DNA of 5,655 nt from Actinomycetes bacterium. Its GTDB lineage: Bacteria; Actinomycetota; Actinomycetes; JAHEKZ01. Positions 1 to 5,346 of the stretch are shown here, one piece after another (within the stretch, counting starts at the first letter, position 1; each line of letters opens with the position of its first letter). Under the pieces are notes generated by a model. That model was not told the origin of the DNA. It did not search any database and worked only from the letters and a program-made list of their open reading frames with translations. The stretch spans positions 1 through 5,655 of the forward strand of contig JAJAYM010000003.1 of NCBI GenBank assembly GCA_027117675.1. Reading direction: 5' to 3'. Both the position numbers and the translations under genes were made by a program.

Positions 1-66
1 ACCGTGGCTGACCCCGATGTGTCACCCGATGTGGCACGTACGTGGCACGACTTCACCGGCAATTAG
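1..66 (+). CDS. Possible 3' end of an unidentified gene, cut by the window edge
   Basis: The frame beginning at base 1 is open for 21 codons and ends with TAG at 64-66, 13 bases before the IS21 element. The predicted tail is acidic to neutral and includes a short repeat (DVSPDVA). No family is recognisable from so few residues. Because the stop precedes the transposon, the IS does not interrupt this frame. It could equally be a chance open frame. Confidence 0.25.
   Translation, partial: TVADPDVSPDVARTWHDFTGN
13..47. repeat. Three short imperfect tandem repeats (12, 12 and 11 bp)
   Basis: CCCGATGTGTCA (13-24), CCCGATGTGGCA (25-36) and CGTACGTGGCA (37-47) lie end to end. They share a GTG(T/G)CA core. 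They lie within the possible gene end at 1-66 and could simply be a coding repeat. They are distinct in sequence from the IS21 repeats further right. Confidence 0.35.
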
Positions 67-79
67 CAACACTGAACGG

Positions 80-150
80 TGTCAGCGGACATGACAGTCT
101 CCCTGCTGGCGGTCAGGTGATGTCCCTGCTGGCGGACAGCTGATCTCCCT
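80..150. repeat. IS21 left end: terminal inverted repeat plus three tandem binding repeats
   Basis: The tip TGTCAGCGGACA starts at 80. Units of 24, 23 and 23 bp occupy 81-104, 105-127 and 128-150. The latter two follow the pattern GCTGGCGG(A/T)CAG, then (C/G)TGAT(C/G)TCCCT. They are the inverted counterpart of the four units at the right end. In IS21 elements such repeats are bound by IstA to assemble the transposition complex. The asymmetric number (three left, four right) is read directly from the sequence. Confidence 0.85.
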
Positions 151-191
151 TTCTTGTCCTGGTGCTGGCGTTCGTGTCGGTGCCGTATGGG

Positions 192-254
192 GCGGCCCTT
201 CGGGGCTTGGCTCGAGGTCTCTAACCACCTTGAGCTAGCCGACCGAAGGGCCGC
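192..254 (+). promoter_or_regulatory. Leader hairpin sequestering the istA ribosome binding site
   Basis: GCGGCCCTTCGG (192-203) is a perfect inverted repeat of CCGAAGGGCCGC (243-254). Between them CTCGAGGT (211-218) can pair with ACCTTGAG (227-234) using one G-U pair, closing an 8-base loop (219-226). In mRNA this gives a 12-bp outer stem stacked on an 8-bp inner stem. The only good Shine-Dalgarno candidate for istA, GAAGGG at 245-250, sits inside the 3' arm of the outer stem, and the ATG at 256 follows at once. The structure should reduce istA translation. Comparable SD-masking structures are known to limit transposase synthesis from read-through transcripts in IS10 and IS50; its role here is inferred. 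Confidence 0.7.
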
Positions 255-255
255 T

Positions 256-1788
256 ATGAAGAAGTCTGACAGGGAGATCATGGAAATCTTTGAGGCGTTC
301 AACGCTACGGGCTGCGCGCATTCGGCGGCGGCGTTGGCGGGTGTGGATCCCAAGACGGTGCGCCGGTATGTCGCGGCGCGTGATGCGGGTCGGCCGGTGG
401 ATGCGCCGGTGTCGCGGGGCAAGCTGATCGATGCGTTCATGGGCAAGGTTGAGGAGCTCGTGGAGACCAGTGAGGGCACGGTCCGCGCGGATGTGGTGCA
501 TGAGCGGCTGGAGTTGATGGGGTTCGCTGGTGATGAGCGGACCACGCGGCGCGCGGTCGCGGTGGTGAAGGCGGCGTGGCGTGATGGGCATCGGCGCTCG
601 TATCGGCCGTGGATCACCGAGCCGGGGTCGTGGTTGCAGTTCGACTGGGGTTACGGCCCGGTCGTGCCTGGCCCGGACGGCTCGCCGCGGCGCACACTGC
701 TGTTCTGTGCGTGGCTGGCGTGGTCGAGGTTCCGGGTGGTGATCCCGACGTGGGACCGCACGCTGGGCACGCTGATCTCGTGCTTGGACGCGACGCTGCA
801 GGTGATCGGCGGGGCACCGACGTATGCGTTGACCGACAACGAGAAGACGATCACGACCGACGTGGTTGCCGGAGTCCGGGTTCGGCATCCGGAGATCGTC
901 GCGGCCTGCCGGCATTACGGGTTGACGGTGCATTCATGTGTGCCGTTCGATCCGGAGTCCAAGGGCGGGTCGGAGGCCACCGTGCGGATCTCCAAGGCCG
1001 ACCTGGTGCCCACGGACGCGAACCTGCTGCCCGACTACGGCTCGTTCGCGGAGTTGGTGGCCGCGTGCGAGGTGTTCTGCGAGGAGGTCAACGCCAGGGT
1101 CCACCGCGAGACGATGCGGATCCCCGCCCATGGGCTGCTGGTGGAGCAGAAACGGATGCATCCGCTGCCGGTCGAGCCGTTCTCCACGGCCTTGGGCCAG
1201 ACCAGGACGGTGATGTCCGATCAGACGATCCGGATGGGCAGCGTGCGGTATTCCACGCCGCCGGGGTTCGTCGGCCACGAGGTCTGGGCGCGAGTGCTCG
1301 GTGAGGAGGTCGCGATCACCGCCCGCACGCCCAGCGGCCTACGGGAGATCGCCCGGCACCGGTTGTCGACGCCGGGCAACCCGCGGATCGACTCCGCCCA
1401 CTACCCCAACCATCCCCAGGACCCCAGCGGTGCGCCCAGGCCTCCGAAGGCGAAGGCCCGCAGCACAGCCGAGGCGGCGTTCTTGGGCATCGGGCCCGGC
1501 GCGCACGCCTGGCTGGTCGAGGCCGCCGCGATCGGCGCGCAACGGGTCCGCAGCAAGATGGCCGAGGCCGCCGAACTGGCCGCGCTGATGGGCACAGTCG
1601 CCGTCAACGACGCCCTGCACGTCGCCGCGAACGCCGGCAGGTTCGGTGACGGTGACCTGCTCAGCATCCTCACCTACCACGGGGCCGGCATCGTCGGGCA
1701 CGACGTCGTCGTGGCCGACCCCCAGCACGCGCTGCAGCCGGGAACCGCCGGCTGGGCCGGGTTCACCACCACCGACGGTGTCGCATGA
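256..1788 (+). CDS. istA: IS21-family transposase IstA
   Basis: The 510-aa DDE transposase that cuts and joins the ends of this element. Residues about 7-40 form a helix-turn-helix (AALAGVDPKTVRRYV) for binding the end repeats. The RNase H-like core follows, with putative catalytic residues D130 (LQFDWGYG), D194 (ALTDNEKT) and E240 (DPESKGGSEATV). The C-terminal third is a beta-rich domain plus an Ala-rich helical tail. I chose ATG 256 because GAAGGG lies five bases upstream and the protein then starts MKKSDREIMEI, directly ahead of the HTH as in relatives. The frame stays open back to a TTG at 154 and has another ATG at 187, but neither has a convincing ribosome site and the added residues look non-coding. 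Its end overlaps istB by four bases (ATGA), so translation is probably coupled. The leader hairpin at 192-254 probably throttles expression. Confidence 0.95.
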   Translation: MKKSDREIMEIFEAFNATGCAHSAAALAGVDPKTVRRYVAARDAGRPVDAPVSRGKLIDAFMGKVEELVETSEGTVRADVVHERLELMGFAGDERTTRRAVAVVKAAWRDGHRRSYRPWITEPGSWLQFDWGYGPVVPGPDGSPRRTLLFCAWLAWSRFRVVIPTWDRTLGTLISCLDATLQVIGGAPTYALTDNEKTITTDVVAGVRVRHPEIVAACRHYGLTVHSCVPFDPESKGGSEATVRISKADLVPTDANLLPDYGSFAELVAACEVFCEEVNARVHRETMRIPAHGLLVEQKRMHPLPVEPFSTALGQTRTVMSDQTIRMGSVRYSTPPGFVGHEVWARVLGEEVAITARTPSGLREIARHRLSTPGNPRIDSAHYPNHPQDPSGAPRPPKAKARSTAEAAFLGIGPGAHAWLVEAAAIGAQRVRSKMAEAAELAALMGTVAVNDALHVAANAGRFGDGDLLSILTYHGAGIVGHDVVVADPQHALQPGTAGWAGFTTTDGVA

Positions 1789-2564
1789 CGATCAAGGCGG
1801 CGACACCGCCGCCCCTGCCCGACGAGCTGGCCGCGGCGCTGCGCCGGATGCGGATGCCCTACCTACGCGCCGCAGCACCGGAGATACTCGCGACCGCCAA
1901 GGCCCAACGCTGGGACCCCGCCGAAGTGCTGCGCGTGCTGATGGTCGAGGAGATCCGCGGTCGCGATGACGCCACCCGCCGTGCCCGCCGCAAGGCCGCC
2001 GCCCTGCCCGCCGGGAAGACGTTCGACTCCTGGCGCCAGACCGACTCCTCCATCCCGCCCGGCACCCAAACCGGCCTGGCCACCCTGGAATGGGTCCACC
2101 GCGCGGAGAACCTCGCCATCGCCGGACCGTCCGGCACCGGCAAGACACACTTCGTCGAAGCAATCGCACACGGCGTCATCAACGCCGGCATGCGCGTGTC
2201 CTGGTTCACCCTGGAAACCCTCACCGCCGCGATCGGTCGCGCTGTCGTCGACGGATCCGTCGCCCGCACAGTGCAGCGCATCACCCGCGCCGACCTCATC
2301 GTGATTGACGACATCGGGATGCTCCCCGCCGGACAAGCCCCCGGGGAGGCGTTCTACCGCGTCGTCGATGCCGCCTACGAACGCCGATCCATCGCCGTCA
2401 CCTCGAACCTGCACCCGTCCGGGTTCGACACGATCATGCCCAAAACCCTGGCCACCGCCGCCGTCGACAGGCTCCTGCACCACGCCCACGTCGTCCTCAC
2501 CGAGGGGACCTCACTGCGGCTGACCGACGCAACCACCGGCAAAGGCGTGGTGCCCCTGGGCTGA
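1785..2564 (+). CDS. istB: IS21-family helper ATPase IstB
   Basis: A 259-aa AAA+ ATPase of the IstB/DnaC-like group. IstB oligomerises on target DNA with ATP and delivers it to IstA, stimulating insertion. Residues 1-75 form the N-terminal helical region. The Walker A loop is GPSGTGKT (114-121), Walker B is LIVIDDIG (171-178), and the sensor I asparagine is in AVTSNLH (204-210). AVDRLLHHAHV (226-236) matches the conserved C-terminal region of the family. Length is normal. The ATG overlaps the istA stop in an ATGA junction, so no independent ribosome site is needed. The gene ends seven bases before the right-end repeats. The reading frame is intact, which supports an active or recently active element. 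Confidence 0.95.
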   Translation: MTIKAATPPPLPDELAAALRRMRMPYLRAAAPEILATAKAQRWDPAEVLRVLMVEEIRGRDDATRRARRKAAALPAGKTFDSWRQTDSSIPPGTQTGLATLEWVHRAENLAIAGPSGTGKTHFVEAIAHGVINAGMRVSWFTLETLTAAIGRAVVDGSVARTVQRITRADLIVIDDIGMLPAGQAPGEAFYRVVDAAYERRSIAVTSNLHPSGFDTIMPKTLATAAVDRLLHHAHVVLTEGTSLRLTDATTGKGVVPLG

Positions 2565-2570
2565 CCCCAC

Positions 2571-2664
2571 AAGGAGATCAGCTGTCCGCCCACAGGGAGA
2601 TCACCTGTCCGCGGACAAGGACATCAACTGTCCGCCCACAGGGATTTCAGACTGTCCGTTGACA
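2571..2664. repeat. IS21 right end: four tandem binding repeats plus terminal inverted repeat
   Basis: Units of 23, 23, 23 and 24 bp lie end to end at 2571-2593, 2594-2616, 2617-2639 and 2640-2663. They share the pattern A(A/G)GGA, then TCA and CTGTCCG near the middle, ending in GAC or CAC. They are the inverse of the left-end units. The outermost unit runs into the tip, whose reverse complement is TGTCAACGGACA. The absence of unique spacers rules out a CRISPR reading. Confidence 0.85.
2659..2664 (+). promoter_or_regulatory. Outward-facing -35 hexamer at the IS tip
   Basis: The last six bases of the element are a perfect TTGACA. In IS21 a -35 box at one end pairs with a -10 box across the junction of a tandem or circular form to drive istA strongly. 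It may also activate a flanking gene. At 16 bases beyond it there is only a poor -10 (TGGATT, 2681-2686), so activity in the present location is doubtful. Confidence 0.4.
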
Positions 2665-2747
2665 GAGGTCCCGGTGACCGTGGATTCCTTCGCTCCCCGG
2701 AACGACGCGAGACAGCATCATCGTCCCCATGCAAGAGGCGGACGTTC

Positions 2748-3179
2748 ATGGCCGCGGCTCGACCGCACGGGGATCTCCGTCATCGAGTGGTTCAGCGGTT
2801 GACTTTGGGCTTGCGTGAGAAGCGCGACCCAATCGCTGCTTGCGCTACGGCTGGCGCGAAGGGCCAGACGGACATGGGTGAGCGGGGACTGAGGCCCGGG
2901 ATTCCACTGGACTTGACCTTCCAGGAAGGTAGCTTGACCTTCCAGGAAGGTAGGAGTTCCAGCGGGGATGGCTCGACGGAGTCCCTCCAGATCGCTGGTC
3001 GCGAGGCGTACATAGATCTGCTGGCCGTCTTTGACGTCGCCCACAAGGGCGCTCGTGATATCGACGGTAAGGAGTACCGATCTGAGCGGATCCTTGTCAC
3101 CCTCGATTGCCCGGTCAACTTCGAAGAATCAGAAAACCGAGTGAAATCGCTGGACCACAAAGCGGGGCCCAGTCAGTGA
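2748..3179 (+). CDS. Hypothetical protein with a tandem seven-residue duplication
   Basis: An open frame of up to 143 aa. I do not recognise it with confidence. ATG 2748 has GAGGCGG six bases upstream; ATG 2874 with GAAGGG ten bases upstream is an alternative that would give about 101 aa. The N-terminal half is Arg/Ala-rich and low in protein character. After a duplicated LTFQEG segment (residues 56-67), the C-terminal half looks more like a real protein, with alternating hydrophobic strands (AYIDLLAVFDVAH, then ERILVTLDCPV). The layout of a strand, a Gly-Lys turn, Tyr-Arg-Ser and a final Asp-Cys is loosely reminiscent of bacterial surface-adhesin-E-like domains, but that is a weak impression. 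There is no signal peptide. It lies 83 bases beyond the IS end and could be a remnant. Confidence 0.35.
   Translation: MAAARPHGDLRHRVVQRLTLGLREKRDPIAACATAGAKGQTDMGERGLRPGIPLDLTFQEGSLTFQEGRSSSGDGSTESLQIAGREAYIDLLAVFDVAHKGARDIDGKEYRSERILVTLDCPVNFEESENRVKSLDHKAGPSQ
2912..2953. repeat. Perfect 21-bp tandem duplication containing a palindrome
   Basis: Two identical 21-base units occupy 2912-2932 and 2933-2953. Each contains TTGACC followed by GGAAGGT, and its centre ACCTTCCAGGAAGGT is a 7-bp inverted repeat around a single A. In the 2748 frame the duplication is in phase and encodes LTFQEG twice. TTGACCTTCC facing GGAAGGT also resembles MerR/CueR-type metal-regulated promoter operators, although there the half-sites are normally separated by several more bases. 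Perfect identity of the units suggests a recent duplication or selection. Confidence 0.75.
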
Positions 3180-3262
3180 TGGATAGTGCGAGAGATGCTT
3201 GAAGGAGCTTTGACAGGTCTCTTCGATGGCTCGGTGGTCCGAGGGTTGATGAACGCGTGATA

Positions 3263-3282
3263 CGTTGATCAATAAGTCAACG
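3263..3282. promoter_or_regulatory. Inverted repeat upstream of the protease gene, possible operator
   Basis: CGTTGA (3263-3268) and TCAACG (3277-3282) are perfect inverted halves around an 8-base AT-rich centre. A further GTTGAT occurs at 3245-3250. It is the most symmetric element in the 162-base gap between the 2748 gene and the protease gene. A six-base arm can arise by chance, so operator function is only a suggestion. Confidence 0.25.
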
Positions 3283-3290
3283 AAGAGCAA

Positions 3291-3319
3291 TTCAGATGCT
3301 CCGAACGTAGGCCGATACT
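3291..3319 (+). promoter_or_regulatory. Weak candidate promoter for the protease gene
   Basis: TTCAGA (3291-3296) and GATACT (3314-3319) each match four of six consensus bases at an ideal 17-base spacing. A start site near 3326 would leave a short leader with AAGGGA at 3331-3336, five bases before the ATG at 3342. The matches are modest. Confidence 0.25.
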
Positions 3320-3341
3320 GTAACTGCGCGAAGGGAATCTG

Positions 3342-3908
3342 ATGAAACGTCGGTACGTGGGGTTCGCGGCAGTTGTCGTCGTGTTTCAACTCGCTCAGTT
3401 GCTTTTTGTTCTACCTAGCAACGCGGACTCGTTTGGGACCTGCCCCCCGGCTTCCCCATGTATTCCGGACAACTACGAGCACACCTTCTGTTACGGCAGC
3501 AGTCTGGATGGTCAGTCGAACATGAAGGACGCCATCCAGTACGCGATGGGCAACATGAACGACCAGACGTACTACTACAAGAACTTCGTCTCTTCCTGCG
3601 GGTCGTCTACTGATGTGAAGTGGGCCGACGGAAACTTGGGTGTTCATGTGTATGGGAGTTGGGCCTGCGATCAGGGGCTCAATAATGACGGATACTGTGA
3701 AGGTGGTACCGCCACCGTAAACATTACCCGGCTGGACGGTGAGCTGAATAAACAGAAGACCTCCTGTCACGAGCTGGGGCACTCGCTGGGAGCGATGCAC
3801 GACGACAACGCGGACGACTGCATGAAGAACGGACCCGTGGATGTCGGCCACAAGACTTACAGCAACCATCACATCGACCACATCAACAGTAGAACGCCGC
3901 ACGCATGA
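3342..3908 (+). CDS. Secreted matrixin-like zinc metalloprotease (metzincin)
   Basis: A 188-aa exported protein. Residues 1-28 are a Sec signal peptide: basic MKRR, a long hydrophobic core, and a likely cut after SNA. The mature part of about 160 aa carries HELGHSLGAMH, the full metzincin zinc site, with zinc ligands H143, H147 and H153, catalytic base E144 and the family glycine G150. M161 lies eight residues after the third histidine, the spacing of the matrixin Met-turn. Eight cysteines (34, 40, 50, 86, 109, 119, 142, 160) suggest four disulfides; C142 and C160 flank the active site. The tail YSNHHIDHIN recalls small secreted actinobacterial HExxH proteins. AAGGGA five bases before the ATG supports the start. 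Its role should be cleavage of an extracellular or envelope protein, substrate unknown. Its GC is lower than the neighbouring IS, consistent with transfer. A lipoprotein gene follows closely. Confidence 0.82.
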   Translation: MKRRYVGFAAVVVVFQLAQLLFVLPSNADSFGTCPPASPCIPDNYEHTFCYGSSLDGQSNMKDAIQYAMGNMNDQTYYYKNFVSSCGSSTDVKWADGNLGVHVYGSWACDQGLNNDGYCEGGTATVNITRLDGELNKQKTSCHELGHSLGAMHDDNADDCMKNGPVDVGHKTYSNHHIDHINSRTPHA

Positions 3909-3973
3909 AAAGCCAACGAGTCCACAACGCCGAGGGCTTGAACGAAATGAAATCGCAGAGAAGTGGGGATGCA

Positions 3974-4660
3974 ATGCGTCGTCAAAGGACAAAACGGGCT
4001 GCTGCGGGTGTTGCAATCGCCCTGTCGACCGTTGCGTTGTCGGCCGCGTGCGGGAACTCGCCGTCGGCAGGTGGCGTCGTATCGTCTGCGGCGAATGAGA
4101 ACGCAACCGCGTCCGCCTTTGCCTCCAAGTTTCAATCCTTCTTCATTGACTACGAGTTGTCGGAGACTCCCGCCGACCTGCTTGCAGGAACAGACCTCGT
4201 AGTACGTGGTCAGCTCGCGTCCGTATCCCAAGGCCCAGCGGTCGTTTTCACGGAGAAGGATCCAAACGCCGATGTGAACTCGATTGTGTTATCAGTTCAG
4301 GTGTCCGACGTCGCGCGGGGCGCCTTGCCGGAGGGATCGAATGGAACGATTTACGTAGTGATACCGATGGCCAGTTTGCCCCTGAACGAATACGAGTCGG
4401 CGCTTCCCGTTGGAGAAGACACAGTGCTCTACCTGAACGAAGACAGAAGTCCGGACAGTTATTACCGCGATCCAAGCGTAGGGCGGCCGGGGAAACAGCC
4501 ACTCTGGGTTCTGGCTAGTCCCCAGGGGTTCGTCGTCGAGCAGGGAGACACGTCGGTGCAGATCTTCGACACTCAAAAGTTCAGCGGGACCGTGGATGAG
4601 TTTCTGCCTACGAGTGACAGTTTCCCTGAGCCATCAAAGGGAACCGAGCAGACAGGCTAG
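3974..4660 (+). CDS. Predicted lipoprotein of unknown function
   Basis: A 228-aa protein from the start chosen here. MRRQRTKR followed by a hydrophobic stretch ending LSAAC gives a lipoprotein signal with lipidated C26; the -3 residue is Ser rather than the usual Leu, but it fits the broader lipobox pattern. Residues 27-50 are a Ser/Ala/Gly-rich linker. The globular part has DLLAGTDLVVRG (68-79), beta strands, LPVGEDTVLYL (144-154) and PLWVLASPQGF (176-186). This resembles small actinobacterial exported proteins without known function. No catalytic motif is visible. The frame is open back to ATG 3905, which overlaps the protease stop as ATGA, and to ATG 3947 with GAGGG ten bases upstream. I prefer ATG 3974 (GGGGA four bases upstream) because it gives a normal signal peptide. 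Co-transcription with the protease is likely. It could be an anchor, inhibitor or substrate of it, but the sequence does not show this. Confidence 0.72.
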   Translation: MRRQRTKRAAAGVAIALSTVALSAACGNSPSAGGVVSSAANENATASAFASKFQSFFIDYELSETPADLLAGTDLVVRGQLASVSQGPAVVFTEKDPNADVNSIVLSVQVSDVARGALPEGSNGTIYVVIPMASLPLNEYESALPVGEDTVLYLNEDRSPDSYYRDPSVGRPGKQPLWVLASPQGFVVEQGDTSVQIFDTQKFSGTVDEFLPTSDSFPEPSKGTEQTG

Positions 4661-4681
4661 GGCAGCCGCGCCAATCGCTCG

Positions 4682-4903
4682 ATGAAACTTCGTGTTTACT
4701 GGAGTGATTTGCAGAGGGAGTGGGCCGAGCTGAGAGGTAAGACGTTCTGAACTTTACCGAGCCTGACATCCGGGAGCATGTCGCGCTCTTGCGGCGGCGG
4801 AAATACGCGGAGACCGCGATCAGACGAGGAATCACGGCCCTCAGACGCATCTGCTTTGATCCCGACGTCCGCGCCTTGAGCATCGGCTCGGAAGGTGCGT
4901 GAG
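4682..4903 (+). pseudogene. Possible small frameshifted reading frame, function unknown
   Basis: ATG 4682 opens 22 codons (MKLRVYWSDLQREWAELRG and so on) to TGA 4748-4750. In the -1 frame, 4741-4903 is open and reads like an amphipathic Arg-rich helical protein (EPDIREHVALLRRRKYAETA), ending at TGA 4901-4903 and having no start codon near its beginning. Joining the two through one base change gives about 72 aa. The second part runs up to the ImmA-like remnant and might be its decayed N-terminal region, since an ImmA N-terminus often has helices followed by a D-P motif. That link is speculative. No clear ribosome binding site precedes ATG 4682. It could also be chance. Confidence 0.3.
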
Positions 4904-5158
4904 AACCCTCTGTGATGAGGTGAGCATGGTTGCTGGGGCATTCTCCTACCCCAGCTCTGGGGGACAACGGCTGTAGGGCCCGGAATCGAGCATCGAGGAC
5001 GAAGCTACTTGGCTTGCGGGCTGTCTACTATCCCAGAGCGGGCAAACCTTGAGATCGCTCGTGGCCGATGGAGTGCTGACGAAGCTTCTACCCACTTCGG
5101 AGTGAGCGAACAGATGATTCGCCTTCGGACAAACTTTAGCGGTGCTGTGATCAGAAGG
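4881..5158 (+). pseudogene. ImmA/IrrE-type metallopeptidase remnant with several frameshifts
   Basis: Stitching the three forward frames gives the conserved C-terminal half of an ImmA/IrrE protein in the correct order. VRTLCDEVS (4899-4925) corresponds to the HExxH zinc helix with its first His replaced by Asp (GAT). After about two lost bases, LLGHSPTP (4930-4953) completes the usual LLGH. A second shift near 4986-4990 leads to SIEDEATWLAGCLL (4989-5030), which contains the third-ligand EDEA motif. A third shift near 5028-5033 leads to IPERANLEIARG (5030-5065), then HFGVSEQMIRLR (5093-5128) and SGAVIRR (5138-5158). The family degrades phage/ICE-type repressors such as ImmR, or activates stress responses (IrrE). 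This copy cannot be translated as one chain and lacks a usable zinc site. No intact ImmA partner repressor is visible. Confidence 0.75.
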
Positions 5159-5162
5159 TTTT

Positions 5163-5346
5163 GGTTGAGTGCATGGCAGTTCCTCTCGGTCGTTCTTCAT
5201 TTATGGGGGTCCGTCGCGGAAGCCCTGGGGCAACCGCAGTGGAGGGAGCTGACTCGGTCAGACTGCTTGACAGCGGTTGCGTTCGGGCTCGCACGACGGT
5301 GACGTGGGGACGGTGGCTGACACGATTAATCACGGTTGAGCGCAGA
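5163..5346. other. Spacer between two remnants, no supported gene
   Basis: An open frame of 105 codons begins at 5161 on the plus strand, but it runs straight into the antisense of the ISL3 remnant, lacks a good ribosome binding site, and its translation looks like random high-GC sequence. A perfect TTGACA at 5267-5272 has no -10 partner, and CTGAC/GTCAG (5249-5261) is a minor 5-bp inverted repeat. I see nothing functional. Confidence 0.5.

Larger units (their letters stand above)
80..2664 (+). mobile_element. IS21-family insertion sequence, apparently complete
   Basis: A 2585 bp element bounded by matching terminal inverted repeats. The left end reads TGTCAGCGGACA and the reverse complement of the right end reads TGTCAACGGACA. 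Inside each tip lie several 23-24 bp repeats in inverted orientation between the two ends, as expected for the multiple transposase binding sites of IS21 elements. Two genes in one orientation, istA then istB, fill the interior, and both are uninterrupted with their catalytic motifs present. The size fits the IS21 range. No target duplication is evident: the bases before the left tip end in GAACGG, while those after the right tip begin GAGGTC. The copy is probably competent, or was until recently. Confidence 0.93.

Noticed and set aside
154..255. N-terminal extension of istA from TTG 154 or ATG 187
   Set aside because: There is no convincing ribosome binding site, the translated residues look like leader sequence, and ATG 256 with GAAGGG gives the usual family start just before the HTH.
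235..933. Long minus-strand open frame opposite istA
   Set aside because: It is a shadow of the high-GC istA coding frame. Its Arg/Pro/His-rich translation has no domain character.
2571..2663. Four 23-24 bp repeats as a CRISPR array
   Set aside because: The units are contiguous with no unique spacers, and inverted copies lie at the other end of the element; they are IS21 end repeats.
3230..3243. CTCGG-TGGT-CCGAG hairpin as a terminator for the 2748 gene
   Set aside because: The stem is only five pairs and no T-run follows.
3411..4106. 231-codon minus-strand frame opposite the protease and the lipoprotein start
   Set aside because: It spans two well-supported plus-strand genes antisense and has no recognisable motif or ribosome site.
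5267..5272. Perfect TTGACA as a promoter -35
   Set aside because: There is no -10-like sequence at 16-18 bases and no gene downstream on that strand.
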